A stretch of DNA of 64,000 bases from Bacillota bacterium (lineage in GTDB: Bacteria; Bacillota; Clostridia; Lachnospirales; Lachnospiraceae), in the NCBI GenBank assembly GCA_023441965.1, contig JAEZNB010000038.1, forward strand, positions 28,337 through 92,336, written 5' to 3'. This document shows positions 35,024 through 44,208 of the stretch, one piece after another. A program made the position numbers and the translations under genes. The first letter of the stretch is position 1. Each line of letters starts with the position of its first letter. The notes beneath the pieces were generated by a model. The model saw only the letters and a list, made by a program, of their open reading frames with translations, was not told the DNA's origin and searched no databases.

Positions 35024-36175
35024 TTACTGAACAACTTTCCACCATGCAATCTTATCCTTATATTCAGCAACGGTATCTGCGGAAATTAAAGGCTTGTCTG
35101 CTGCGGAAGGGAACGGCACGAAGTTGCTGGGAGGTGTGGTGCCGTCATTTAAGTACTGTACTGCATATGCACAAGCGATAAAGCCTGAGCCGTAAGGGTC
35201 GGTATTATAGGTAACAGTAAGGTCGCCTGCTTCAACTGCCGCAGTGGCATCAGCGCTTCCGTCAAAGCCGCCTACTAATACATTGGTCATACCTGCTGCC
35301 TTTAATGCCTGGATTGCTCCTAATGCGCTTTCATCGTTCATTCCGATGATTGCATTTACGTCGGTATGCTTCTGAATCAGATTTTCGGTAACCTGCATAC
35401 CCTCTGTTCTCTTGAAGTTTGCGGTCTGGGATGCTACTATCTTAATGTCAGGATATTTTGCAAAGGTTTCATTGATACCATTCAGTCTTTCGATGGCGTT
35501 GGCTGCTCCCGGAGGTCCCTCTAAAATGATGACATTACCCTTGCCACCAAGCTTCTGTGCGATCTGTTCTGCGATAACCTCACCGGTCTCTTTGTAGTTA
35601 ACACCGGTTCTTAAGAAGGTGGGCTCTGCTGCGGGGGTTCCGATGGTAAGTACGATAATTCCGGCATCCTGAGCCTTTCTGACACCGGGCATAATTCCGT
35701 TGGAGTCAGCACAATGTACGATAATAGCCTGAACGCCCTGCTGAATCATATCTTCCATGATTTTAACCTGTTCTTCTACGCTGTCTGCTGTGGCAGGTGC
35801 CTGTGTGATGGCTTCAAAGCCCATTACCTCGCCGGCATATTCAACACCCTTTGCCTGGGCAACCATGTAAGGATTTGTGGTGTTCTTAGAAACATAACCG
35901 ATCTTATAAGCGCTTTTTGCTTTCACATCTGTGCTTACAACGGCCCCAATTCCGCTGATCGGCAGCTTATCCTGAACAACAGGATCTGATGTAGTCGCCT
36001 TGCCACTATCTGTGCTCTTCGTCTCTTCCTTCTTATCACCGGTCTCTGTCTTCTGTTCATTCTTGGTTCCGCCGGCCTTCTCGTCCTGCTTTGGTGTACT
36101 GCAACCGATCAGTGCAATACAACATATCATTGTTATTGCTACTAAAGTCAATAACCTTGATACTATTTTTTTCAT
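35024..36175 (-). CDS. Sugar-binding lipoprotein of the ABC importer
   Basis: A substrate-binding protein (383 aa) of the periplasmic-binding-protein type 1 (RbsB, Peripla_BP_4) family. A lipoprotein signal ends at C25 (IALIGC), and a Lys/Glu/Thr-rich linker (about 28-65) precedes the folded domain. Family motifs are IGYVSKNTTNPYMVAQAKG, VHCADSNG and IIGMNDESALGAIQALK. It is the first gene of the 11-gene operon and sits on the outer membrane face, determining specificity. The ligand is unknown; a furanose such as apiose or a related acid would fit the downstream enzymes. Confidence 0.93.
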   Translation of the reverse strand: MKKIVSRLLTLVAITMICCIALIGCSTPKQDEKAGGTKNEQKTETGDKKEETKSTDSGKATTSDPVVQDKLPISGIGAVVSTDVKAKSAYKIGYVSKNTTNPYMVAQAKGVEYAGEVMGFEAITQAPATADSVEEQVKIMEDMIQQGVQAIIVHCADSNGIMPGVRKAQDAGIIVLTIGTPAAEPTFLRTGVNYKETGEVIAEQIAQKLGGKGNVIILEGPPGAANAIERLNGINETFAKYPDIKIVASQTANFKRTEGMQVTENLIQKHTDVNAIIGMNDESALGAIQALKAAGMTNVLVGGFDGSADATAAVEAGDLTVTYNTDPYGSGFIACAYAVQYLNDGTTPPSNFVPFPSAADKPLISADTVAEYKDKIAWWKVVQ

Positions 36176-36223
36176 TTCGCTACCTCCTTATTCTTGGTCC
36201 TTCTCCATGTGTCGTCCGTTTGG

Positions 36224-36253
36224 ATATTGGATACAATATATTTGTTACAAATA
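36224..36253. promoter_or_regulatory. Two palindromes, candidate GntR operators
   Basis: ATATTGGATACAATAT (36224-36239) and TATTTGTTACAAATA (36239-36253) are perfect palindromes that touch at one base. They lie directly downstream of the operon -10 box, an ideal repressor position. Both hold TTG...CAA half-sites with different spacing. The GntR protein of the operon is the obvious candidate ligand (inference). Confidence 0.55.
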
Positions 36254-36254
36254 A

Positions 36255-36283
36255 ATACTACCACTCCGAAAGTCCTTTGTCAA
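36255..36283 (-). promoter_or_regulatory. Promoter of the RLP catabolic operon
   Basis: Minus-strand TTGACA (36283-36278), a 17-bp spacer and TAGTAT (36260-36255). The predicted start falls within the palindromes at 36224-36253, leaving a leader of about 70 nt before the binding-protein gene. Confidence 0.75.
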
Positions 36284-36361
36284 CAACTTGTATAAAAATT
36301 TAATCAATAAACTTATGTTTATGGGAAAAATGCACAATAGCCCCGGCCCAAAACTTTCTGC

Positions 36362-36390
36362 TTGCGGAAAGCAATAAAAGGGGTTATAAT
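36362..36390 (+). promoter_or_regulatory. Promoter of T-box-serS
   Basis: TTGCGG (36362-36367), a 17-bp spacer and TATAAT (36385-36390), about 20 nt before the first T-box helix. Confidence 0.65.
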
Positions 36391-36408
36391 TGGTAAATAT
36401 ATATCATG

Positions 36409-36627
36409 ATGATAGCGATGATAAAAGCTACGATTTTAGAATTCTTCAGAGAGCCGGTGGCTGGTGAGAACCGGTGAAGGACAAAATCTATCCACTTTTG
36501 GAGCTATTGGCGAAAAGCCAAAGGCTGGTAACCTTTATCTTACTTTCGAGTGGCAGTTTGTAGACTGCAATTTGGGTGGCAACGCGGATACTTCCGTCCC
36601 ATACAGCTTTGGGATGGAAGTTTTTTT
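36409..36627 (+). promoter_or_regulatory. T-box riboswitch (serine) with terminator
   Basis: The leader has the stem I AGAG-type loop (CAGAGAGCCGGTGG at about 36448), a specifier region AATCTATCCACT containing the Ser codons TCT and TCC, and the conserved T-box stretch TTTGGGTGGCAACGCGG (36571-36587). An intrinsic terminator follows (ACTTCC-TCCC with GGGA-GGAAGT, 36590-36621, then T7). Uncharged tRNA-Ser would stabilise the antiterminator and raise serS. The 200 nt from here to serS hold small imperfect palindromes (for example AAAGCACC/GGTGCTTT at 36647) but no gene that I can support. Confidence 0.93.
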
Positions 36628-36827
36628 ATTGGAACAACAGTTCAAAAGCACCGCAGGTGCTTTCGGATGCTATAGCATGCTATACAAGCTCGCTTGCAAT
36701 AACATGATATACTATTCCCGAAAAGATGCGCGCAGCGCTTTTGCCAGGCTTCAATAAAAAATCTCGTTTAAACCAAACTTACTCTAACACATCTTTCCTA
36801 TTAGAATTATTTTGAAGGAGGAATACT

Positions 36828-38105
36828 ATGCTTGACTTAAAATTCTTAAGAGAGAGTCCGGAGCTGGTAAAGCAGAATATCCGGAACAAATTTCAGGAGC
36901 ATAAGCTTGACCTGGTAGACGAGGTAATCGCCTTGGATATCGAAAACCGCAATGCCAAGCAGGAGGCAGATCAGCTTCGTTTCGAGAGAAACAAGATCTC
37001 CAAGCAGATCGGCGGCTTAATGGCTCAGGGCAAGAGAGACGAGGCCGAGGCCATGAAGAAGCTGGTAACCGAGGAGTCGGAGCGTCTGGCAGAGCTGGAG
37101 GCCAAAGAAGCCGAGCTGGAAGAGAAAATCAGGAAAATCATGATGACCATACCGAACATCATCGATCCCAGTGTTCCGATCGGCAAGGATGACAGCGAAA
37201 ACGTCGAGGTACAGCGCTACGGCGAGCCGGTGGTTCCGGACTTTGAGATCCCCTACCATACCGAGATCATGGAAAAATTCAACGGCATAGACTTAGACAG
37301 CGCAAGAAAGGTAGCCGGAAACGGCTTCTACTATCTGATGGGAGATATCGCAAGACTTCACTCCGCCGTTATCTCCTATGCAAGAGATTTCATGATCAAT
37401 CGGGGCTTTACCTATTGTATTCCCCCTTTCATGATCCGCAGTGATGTCGTCACCGGTGTAATGAGCTTTGCCGAGATGGAAGCCATGATGTATAAAATAG
37501 AAGGAGAGGACTTATTCCTTATCGGCACCAGTGAGCACTCCATGATCGGTAAGTTCATCGATACGATACTGCCCGAAGCCTCCCTGCCCCAGACTCTGAC
37601 CAGCTATTCCCCCTGCTTCCGTAAGGAGAAGGGTGCCCATGGCCTGGAGGAAAGAGGCGTATACCGGATTCATCAGTTTGAAAAGCAGGAGATGATCGTC
37701 GTATGTAAGCCCGAGGACAGCATGAAATGGTTTGATGTGCTGTGGCAGAACACCGTAGATCTCTTCCGTTCCCTGGATATTCCCGTAAGAACCCTGGAAT
37801 GCTGTTCCGGTGACCTGGCTGATCTGAAGGTCAAATCCATCGATGTGGAGGCTTGGTCTCCGAGACAGAAGAAGTATTTCGAAGTGGGAAGCTGCTCTAA
37901 CTTAGGGGATGCCCAGGCCAGACGCTTGAAGATCCGCGTGGCCGGTGAGGAGGGCAAATACTTTGCTCATACCCTGAACAACACCGTTGTGGCTCCTCCG
38001 AGAATGCTGATCGCCTTCCTGGAAAACAACATGAATGCCGACGGCACCATCAATATTCCTGTTGCCCTGCAGCCCTATATGGGCGGAATGACCATGATTA
38101 AGTAG
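36828..38105 (+). CDS. serS: Seryl-tRNA synthetase
   Basis: A class II aminoacyl-tRNA synthetase (425 aa, normal length) that charges tRNA-Ser and tRNA-Sec. The N-terminal long coiled-coil arm (about 30-105; RFERNKISKQIGG...EKIRKIM) binds the tRNA. Motif 2 is seen in SPCFRKEKGAHG (about 265) and motif 3 in NNTVVAPPRMLIAFLENN near the end. The ATG is preceded by GGAGG. Expression is governed by the T-box leader at 36409-36627. A rho-independent terminator follows at 38153-38190. Confidence 0.97.
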   Translation: MLDLKFLRESPELVKQNIRNKFQEHKLDLVDEVIALDIENRNAKQEADQLRFERNKISKQIGGLMAQGKRDEAEAMKKLVTEESERLAELEAKEAELEEKIRKIMMTIPNIIDPSVPIGKDDSENVEVQRYGEPVVPDFEIPYHTEIMEKFNGIDLDSARKVAGNGFYYLMGDIARLHSAVISYARDFMINRGFTYCIPPFMIRSDVVTGVMSFAEMEAMMYKIEGEDLFLIGTSEHSMIGKFIDTILPEASLPQTLTSYSPCFRKEKGAHGLEERGVYRIHQFEKQEMIVVCKPEDSMKWFDVLWQNTVDLFRSLDIPVRTLECCSGDLADLKVKSIDVEAWSPRQKKYFEVGSCSNLGDAQARRLKIRVAGEEGKYFAHTLNNTVVAPPRMLIAFLENNMNADGTINIPVALQPYMGGMTMIK

Positions 38106-38152
38106 GGGTTTACTCCCATAATCAGATCCTTATATCCGTAACAAAAAATATA

Positions 38153-38190
38153 TCTCGGGAGGCTTATCCAAGTTGCTAAGCCCCCCGGGA
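38153..38190 (+). terminator. Terminator of serS
   Basis: TCGGGAGGCTTA pairs with TAAGCCCCCCGGGA (one bulge) around TCCAAGTTGC, followed by TTATCTATTTT. The rest of 38106-38412 holds a promoter at 38294-38323 and nothing else that I can identify. Confidence 0.8.
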
Positions 38191-38293
38191 TTATCTATTT
38201 TCTGATTCAGGCTCGGGCTTAAGGTGTGCCCTTTACATTATTCCCTCTGTATCGTCACAGAGTCATAGCGTCCTTGCATATTTTGTGAAATCC

Positions 38294-38323
38294 TTGACAT
38301 TGTTATATCCTTACATATACAAT
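38294..38323 (+). promoter_or_regulatory. Promoter of the flavodoxin-GNAT pair
   Basis: TTGACA (38294-38299), an 18-bp spacer and TACAAT (38318-38323). The leader to the flavodoxin ATG is about 85 nt. Confidence 0.65.
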
Positions 38324-38412
38324 AACAGTAGGCGAACTACTCTCTTATGGTCTGATGATTATGCGTATTAGCTTGAGAGCAAGCAAGCCAGAAGATAAAA
38401 GGGGGAACGTAT

Positions 38413-38877
38413 ATGAAGATAGGAATCATCTTGTACTCTTACACAGGTAACACCTTATCGGTTGCCCAGAGAATTGAAGAGGCTTTGAAAGCAGCAGGCC
38501 ATACCGTTACGATTGACAGAGTGGAACCCGAAAGCGACAAGCAGAACCCCGGTACACCGATCAAGCTGAAATCGGCACCCGATGTCAGTTCCTATGATGC
38601 TGTGATTTTCGCATCCCCTGTACAGGCATTTTCCCTGGCAGCCGTGATGAAGCAGTATCTGTCCGGTATATCCGGGCTGGAGGGGAAGAAGGTCTATTGC
38701 TTCGTCACCCAGCAGCTGAAGAAAGGATGGATGGGCGGCAACCGTGCCCTGAAGCAGATTGCTGCTGCTTGTAAAGCAAAGGGTGCCATGGCAACCTCCG
38801 GGGGCATCGTTCACTGGTCCAGTCCCTCCAGGGAAGATCAAATACTGGAGGTCGTGAAAAAGCTCGGCACAATCTGA
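38413..38877 (+). CDS. Flavodoxin family protein
   Basis: A 154-aa FMN-binding protein. The phosphate loop YSYTGNTLSVAQ (8-19) is a clear flavodoxin mark, and the isoalloxazine loops are in FASPVQAFS and FVTQQLKKGWMGG. It is probably a low-potential electron carrier or an NAD(P)H-linked flavodoxin-like reductase. The second flavin loop is shorter than in classical flavodoxins, so a multimeric WrbA-like or 'flavodoxin family' role is possible. GNAT follows 69 nt downstream on the same strand. Confidence 0.83.
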   Translation: MKIGIILYSYTGNTLSVAQRIEEALKAAGHTVTIDRVEPESDKQNPGTPIKLKSAPDVSSYDAVIFASPVQAFSLAAVMKQYLSGISGLEGKKVYCFVTQQLKKGWMGGNRALKQIAAACKAKGAMATSGGIVHWSSPSREDQILEVVKKLGTI

Positions 38878-38946
38878 TGACCGGCCACCAAAATCCACTG
38901 AACATAAACAAGAGATTTACATTACTTCGCATAAAGGAGAACATAC

Positions 38947-39837
38947 ATGCAGCATAGCTTTGCATATGAGGAAATTCGTTTAAAGAAATATCTGACTAAA
39001 CAGGACATAACAGATATCAAAGCACTTCAGGATATCTGTTATTCCTATGATAAAGTTAACTTAAAGCTAGAACTGGACTACCGCAGAGACATGGAGAGAA
39101 CAATGTCCGGCCTGGGGCAGCTTGATGAGTTTCTCTACTATATCGATGGTAAGCTTGTGTCCTACCTAAGCATCTCCTGCTTTAGCAGCCGCATCGCAGA
39201 AATCACCGGTATGACCCATCCTGAATTTAGGCGTAAGGGCATTTTCTCAAGACTTTTTAACCTGGCAACCGCAGAGGTGCATAAAAGAGACTTCCGGAAG
39301 GTGCTGCTGTTAGCTGACCGTAAATCGGAAGCCGGAGCCGCCTTTATCGCTTCCACCGGGGCCAAATATGATTTATCGGAATATTATATGCAGCTTCCCA
39401 AGCTCACAGAATCAGCCGAGACAGGCCCGGTAGGCTTAAGGAACGCCGAGCAGAAGGACCTGGCAGAAATACGGAGACAGGACTGTATCTATTTTGACGA
39501 AGAGATGAATGAGGATGAGATTGAGATCTCTGGGCACGATTTTGCAGCGACCTATATGGCGGAGCTTGACGGCAAGGTCATCGGAAAGATCCGGATCGAT
39601 ATCTCCGGAGATTCCGCTTATCTCTTAGGCTTCGGTATCTTGCCTGAATATCGTGGGAGGGGCCTAGGCAAGGCTACGCTTAAGGAAGCCCTTCGCCTGC
39701 TTGCAGAGAAAGGACTAAAGAGTGCTGCCCTGGATGTGGTTGCCACCAATGCAAACGCCCTAAACCTCTATAAATCATCCGGTTTTACAGAGGCTTCCAC
39801 CATGGATTATTACTGTTATGCATCCTCTGACCAATAG
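38947..39837 (+). CDS. GNAT-family N-acetyltransferase, two GNAT-like halves
   Basis: A 296-aa protein. The N-terminal half (about 40-145) contains a degenerate GNAT domain (MTHPEFRRKGIFSRLFN: the R/Q-x-x-G-x-G/A acetyl-CoA loop is RRKGIF). The C-terminal half has a canonical motif A, ILPEYRGRGLGKATLKEAL, followed by ALDVVATNANALNLYKSSGF, which is typical of active enzymes. The substrate is not evident. AAGGAG lies 7 nt before the ATG. It follows the flavodoxin gene, probably on one transcript. Confidence 0.85.
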   Translation: MQHSFAYEEIRLKKYLTKQDITDIKALQDICYSYDKVNLKLELDYRRDMERTMSGLGQLDEFLYYIDGKLVSYLSISCFSSRIAEITGMTHPEFRRKGIFSRLFNLATAEVHKRDFRKVLLLADRKSEAGAAFIASTGAKYDLSEYYMQLPKLTESAETGPVGLRNAEQKDLAEIRRQDCIYFDEEMNEDEIEISGHDFAATYMAELDGKVIGKIRIDISGDSAYLLGFGILPEYRGRGLGKATLKEALRLLAEKGLKSAALDVVATNANALNLYKSSGFTEASTMDYYCYASSDQ

Positions 39838-40026
39838 AGTCTATGTGGTCAGGTAAGCTGCAGCTCCTTAGCAAAGCACCCATGCCTTGCGAGTCTCTGC
39901 TTGCTTCTCCTATGCAAGTAAGTATTTTCATTTTCTTACTTATAAATAAGAAGTGCCGTAACCTGCAATCACCAAGTGATACGCATAAGGTTGGGCACTC
40001 CTTTCTTATTCGAACAATTTATATAG

Positions 40027-40060
40027 AAGAAGTCGATCCTGTCTTCAGGATATGGAACTT
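40027..40060 (-). terminator. Probable terminator of the SulP gene
   Basis: On the minus strand GAAGT/ACTTC and ATCCTG/CAGGAT form a two-part stem around AAGA, followed by TTCTATATAAATTG. It lies just past the SulP stop. A second hairpin (AAGTAAG/CTTACTT) lies at about 39916-39941 in the same gap. Confidence 0.6.
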
Positions 40061-40081
40061 CCTCATGATTTCTGTTATATG

Positions 40082-41743
40082 CTAGGAAGCCACCTCTGTC
40101 AGCTCCTTCGCCCTAAGCAGAGCTTCATCAATATTGGCACAGAGATTGGCTGCTCCGAGCTGCTGATCGAAGCCGGCCTTCTGCATCATATGCAGGGGCT
40201 GCTCCTGTACATGGGAAAGCAATAAGGTGATTTGCTTCTTCTTACAGGCCTTCAGTACCTGCTTCAGGGAATGAAGTGCATTTACATCCATAGCCGGTAC
40301 ACTCCTCATCCGCAGTACCACCACCTTCGTGTGGGAGTCCAGGGAGATCTTCATGAATTTATCCGCAGCGCCGAAGAACATGGGGCCATTGATTTCATAC
40401 ACCAGCGTGTGCTTGGGAACCTTCTTCAGACGGATGCTCTCCGGATCATTCATATCCTCCTCGGTGGAGTCATCGATATATTTCCAGCTCTGAACATCAG
40501 CTACCTCCGCCATTCTCTTCATAAACAGAATTGCTGCCATAAGGATTCCTACCTCGATGGCTACGACCAGGTCGAATACCACGGTTAAGACGAAGGTGGT
40601 TACCAGTACCAGAATGTCACTCTTCGGTGAGGTCTTGATCAGGGCTACAAATTCCCTCCACTCACTCATATTGTATGCAACCATAAAGAGGATGGCAGCG
40701 ATGGTAGGCATGGGAATCAGGGATGCATAGGGCATGAAAACCACCAAGATCAGGAATAGGGTTACCGCATGGACCATACCTGCAATCGGTGTCCGTCCGC
40801 CATTCTTTACGTTGGCTGCTGTTCTTGCGATCGCTCCTGTAGCCGGAATTCCACCAAAGAGGCTGGAGAAGATGTTACCGGCTCCCTGCGCCACCAGCTC
40901 CATATTCGAGCGATGCTTGCTGCCGATCATACCGTCCGCAACAACACAGGAAAGCAGGGATTCCACCCCGGCCAGAATAGCAATCGTGATTGCATCGGGC
41001 ATCAGGCTTCTGATGGTATGTAAGCTCATTTCCGGTAGCTGAAAGGTCGGAGGCTTGGAGGAGATCTCATATAGACTGCCGATGGTATTGACCTCAAGAT
41101 CAAGCAGCTTCACAGCTGCCGATGCCGCAATGACTGCAATCAGTGATGCCGGAATTCTCCGGTTGATCTTGGGCCAGAGTATCAAAATGGCAAGGGAACC
41201 CGCACCTATCAATAAGGCCTGCAGATTGATCGTGCCCATTCCTTCGATACAGGCTTCCAGCTTCTCTATGGTCTCAACGGGCCTGGTCTCCAGGGTCAGT
41301 CCCAGAAAGTCCTTGATCTGCCCGATTAAAATCGTTACAGCAATACCCAGGGTAAAGCCGGTGGTGATGGTATAAGGTATGAACTTTAAAAGCTTTCCGA
41401 ACTTTAAGAAGCCCATAAGGATCAGAAGGATTCCCGCCATAACCGTCGCCACTGCCAGGCCTTCCATTCCATTCTTTGCTACTATGCCTGCTACTATGGT
41501 AGCGAAGGCTGCTGTGGGACCGGAGATCTGTACGCGGCTCCCTCCCAGAAAGGAGATCACGAAGCCGGCTACAATTGCCGTATAAAGTCCTCTCTCCGGT
41601 GTTACTCCCGATGCCAGTGCCAAAGCAATTGACAGCGGTAATGCTATGATTGCTACGATGATTCCGGCCACAATATCCTTACCCAGCTGAGCCTTCGAAT
41701 AGTTTTTCATGACCGAAAACAGTTTTGGCTTTAGTTTATCCAT
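40082..41743 (-). CDS. SulP/SLC26-family anion transporter with STAS domain
   Basis: A 553-aa transporter from ATG 41743; the frame extends to 41809 but GGGAGG and AGGATC precede this ATG. About 12 membrane segments (1-430) include the SulP signature region GLYTAIVAGFVISFLGGSRVQ and ISGPTAAFATIVAG. A cytoplasmic STAS domain (about 440-553) ends it. Family members carry sulfate, bicarbonate or dicarboxylates by H+/Na+ coupling, and the substrate cannot be assigned. It stands alone in its unit. Confidence 0.93.
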   Translation of the reverse strand: MDKLKPKLFSVMKNYSKAQLGKDIVAGIIVAIIALPLSIALALASGVTPERGLYTAIVAGFVISFLGGSRVQISGPTAAFATIVAGIVAKNGMEGLAVATVMAGILLILMGFLKFGKLLKFIPYTITTGFTLGIAVTILIGQIKDFLGLTLETRPVETIEKLEACIEGMGTINLQALLIGAGSLAILILWPKINRRIPASLIAVIAASAAVKLLDLEVNTIGSLYEISSKPPTFQLPEMSLHTIRSLMPDAITIAILAGVESLLSCVVADGMIGSKHRSNMELVAQGAGNIFSSLFGGIPATGAIARTAANVKNGGRTPIAGMVHAVTLFLILVVFMPYASLIPMPTIAAILFMVAYNMSEWREFVALIKTSPKSDILVLVTTFVLTVVFDLVVAIEVGILMAAILFMKRMAEVADVQSWKYIDDSTEEDMNDPESIRLKKVPKHTLVYEINGPMFFGAADKFMKISLDSHTKVVVLRMRSVPAMDVNALHSLKQVLKACKKKQITLLLSHVQEQPLHMMQKAGFDQQLGAANLCANIDEALLRAKELTEVAS

Positions 41744-41917
41744 TGATCCTATGCCTCCCAAATGATTAAGCTTGCTCTGTGTCGTGGCAGTATCCACGCC
41801 AATTACCAATCATAGTCCTATCACTGTAATATTTCAAGTGGAAATTTTACAGAAACAGCACTTTCAAGAGATATTTTTTTACCTGGCGTGTCGCCTCCTT
41901 TGGGAGAAGCAGATGCT

Positions 41918-42715
41918 TTACAAGGGCAGCCTCTTTCTCTTGAAGATAACCACACCTAGCACAAACAGTATCAGAACAATCCCAAGAAAGAGAAAATTTA
42001 CCCATACTGCAGCATTCCCCTTAACCACTTCTACCGGGTCATAGATGCCGTATATCGTAAAATTCTCCAGGAACTTTAGGTCCTCTGCGGCTCCACTGAT
42101 CATCTTCAGCAGCAGGAACATAATCGGAATCCCCGCTCCAAAGCCGGTGGAAAGCTTTGCTTCATTAAAGAGACAGGAGCTGAAGAAGCTGATCATAAGA
42201 GCTACCATATTAACCAGCATGGTTGACAGATTCAAGGAAAAGAAAGCATCTATCTTCAGCAAGCCGGGCTGTACGGCCTCGCAGATTCCCACACCCAGGC
42301 CAAAGACAGCCAGGAAGAGAAGCAGCAGGGAGCTTAGGGCATAAAGACCCTGGGTCAGGATAAGCCTTACCCTGGAATTCGGAGTGGATAAAAGATACGC
42401 AAAGGACCCGTTATCTACCAGCTTTACTACCAGCTTATTGCTGAGAAGAATACTGTAAATCATGGGAAAGGCAACCATTAATAATCCATACAGCCAGTTG
42501 GCCAGATAAGCCGTAAGCTCTGTTTGAATATCAGCCATACCAAAGGCCTTCAGTATCCCCTCGGGAAACAACTCTATTATGGAGTCCATGGCTGACATGT
42601 CCACCGGATCGTACATGGAAATCATCACTGACAAATACATGGTCAAGACACCGACGAAGATCAGCAGCATAATCCAATTCTTTTTTAACGTAGTCTTCCA
42701 TAAGGTCAGGCTCAT
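41918..42715 (-). CDS. ABC-2-type transporter permease
   Basis: A 265-aa integral membrane protein with six hydrophobic segments (about 15-35, 65-90, 110-130, 145-170, 175-200, 240-258), the layout of small ABC-2 exporters. The start abuts the ATPase stop, so they are coupled. With the TetR and ATPase genes it forms a three-gene, self-repressed export unit, probably for a drug or toxic lipid. Segment SNKLVVKLVDNGSFAYLL near 100 resembles the coupling region of the family. Confidence 0.85.
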   Translation of the reverse strand: MSLTLWKTTLKKNWIMLLIFVGVLTMYLSVMISMYDPVDMSAMDSIIELFPEGILKAFGMADIQTELTAYLANWLYGLLMVAFPMIYSILLSNKLVVKLVDNGSFAYLLSTPNSRVRLILTQGLYALSSLLLLFLAVFGLGVGICEAVQPGLLKIDAFFSLNLSTMLVNMVALMISFFSSCLFNEAKLSTGFGAGIPIMFLLLKMISGAAEDLKFLENFTIYGIYDPVEVVKGNAAVWVNFLFLGIVLILFVLGVVIFKRKRLPL

Positions 42716-43603
42716 TTATTTCCCCTCCTTGTTATAAAAATGCATAAAGATATCCTCCAGAGACTGTGATTTCACATCCAGCTTCTGTACCGTAAATTGT
42801 GCGATTGTCTTAAGGAAACGGTCCACGCTCTCTCCCTTAATGTATACCTCCAGGCTATCTCCCTCTGCCTGCTGAACCTCAAAGCCGGCCGAGGTCAGTA
42901 TCCCATGGGCCTCCTGCATATCCCTCGGCTTCACGATATAGCATTTTCTCTGGGATTCCTTCAGGCTCTGCACATCAGATTGCTTTACCAGTCTGCCATC
43001 CTTGATAATCAACACCGTATCCGAGGTTCTCTCCACCTCTTCAAACATATGGCTGGACATCAGGATTGTCTTTCCCCTCTTCTTTTCCTCCAGAATCAGC
43101 TCCACGAACCGGTTCTGCATCAGGGGATCCAGGCCACTGGTCGGCTCATCCAGAATCAGGATGTCCGGATCATGCATGAAAGCAGTTACGATACCCACCT
43201 TCTGCTTCATCCCCTTGGAGAATTTCTTAATCCTGCCCTTGGTATCCAACTCAAACCGATCAATCAGCTGCTTTTGTCGGGTGTAATCCTTAGTACCTCT
43301 CATGTCACACATGAACCTTAAAAATTCATCTCCATTCATGCTATCCAGGAAGGTAATCTCTCCCGGGATATAACCCAGGCTCTTCTGTATCTGTGGTGCC
43401 TGCTTCCAGCAATCCAGTCCATTGATTGTGCAGCTTCCCTTGTCGGGTGCCATAAACCCCAGCAGGGCACGGATGGTAGTAGTCTTGCCGGCTCCGTTCG
43501 GTCCCAGATAGCCCAAGACCTCACCCTGTTTTACCTTAAAGTCCACATCAAAGACACCTTTCCCGCTGGGATATACAAGCGTTAGGCCATTCACCTCTAT
43601 CAT
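42716..43603 (-). CDS. ABC-2-type transporter ATP-binding protein
   Basis: A 295-aa CcmA/NatA-class ATPase. Walker A is GPNGAGKTT (about 34-42), the signature FSKGMKQKVGI is the ABC-2 variant, Walker B is LILDEPTSGLDP and the switch His is in SSHMFEEV. It overlaps the TetR gene by ATGA (43600-43603) and its stop abuts the permease start, so all three are co-translated. Confidence 0.93.
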   Translation of the reverse strand: MIEVNGLTLVYPSGKGVFDVDFKVKQGEVLGYLGPNGAGKTTTIRALLGFMAPDKGSCTINGLDCWKQAPQIQKSLGYIPGEITFLDSMNGDEFLRFMCDMRGTKDYTRQKQLIDRFELDTKGRIKKFSKGMKQKVGIVTAFMHDPDILILDEPTSGLDPLMQNRFVELILEEKKRGKTILMSSHMFEEVERTSDTVLIIKDGRLVKQSDVQSLKESQRKCYIVKPRDMQEAHGILTSAGFEVQQAEGDSLEVYIKGESVDRFLKTIAQFTVQKLDVKSQSLEDIFMHFYNKEGK

Positions 43604-44208
43604 AAATACTCCTCCTTATAAAGATTGCTTCTTAACAGCTGCAGAATCCGGTCAAATTCCCTGGTGATATCCTCAATTGCCATTCCCTTGTCAATATAGC
43701 TAGCATACCCCTCTCCGATGAGGATCAGCATCTTCATAACAAGCTGGGGGTCTGTACCCTCCTTAAACTTTGATGTATCCATATCGGCGAAGGATATCTT
43801 CTCCCTGAAATCCTCCCCCTTCTGTAGGATTCTCTGAATCCCTTCCTGTACTTCTTCCTCCCGTTCCTGATATACGCTGGAAAGAAAGGAAATCAGTCCC
43901 TGATGCTTTCTTATGACAGCCATCTTGACCTCTGTACCCATGCTGATCCGGTCAAAAAAATCCGTGACCGCAGTATCATAATTTTCAGCCACACCCTGTA
44001 ATAAAATGTCTGCCGTATAATCCAATAGGTAGTAGTATAGGTCCTTCTTGGATCCGAAATAATGGAATACCATGGCCTTGGATATCTCTGCTGCAGTAGC
44101 GATATCACTTACGGAGGTCTTCTTATAGCCATTTGCACCAAAGCAGTTGATCGCTGCATCTATGATCTTTCTCTGCTTCTCCGTGGGCAGCTGAAAGAAC
44201 TTTTCCAT
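43600..44208 (-). CDS. TetR-family repressor of the ABC-2 exporter
   Basis: A 202-aa TetR regulator. The HTH (about 15-55) reads INCFGANGYKKTSVSDIATAA followed by the recognition stretch SKAMVFHYFGSKKDLYYYL, with normal spacing. The C-terminal part (60-200) is all-helical and specific to the ligand. The gene precedes and is coupled to the exporter genes. Two matching palindromes in its promoter (44310-44366) indicate autorepression. Confidence 0.92.
   Translation of the reverse strand: MEKFFQLPTEKQRKIIDAAINCFGANGYKKTSVSDIATAAEISKAMVFHYFGSKKDLYYYLLDYTADILLQGVAENYDTAVTDFFDRISMGTEVKMAVIRKHQGLISFLSSVYQEREEEVQEGIQRILQKGEDFREKISFADMDTSKFKEGTDPQLVMKMLILIGEGYASYIDKGMAIEDITREFDRILQLLRSNLYKEEYL

Noticed and set aside
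36464..36757. A 97-aa frame over the T-box
   Set aside because: It runs through the T-box sequence and terminator, which are clearly RNA signals.
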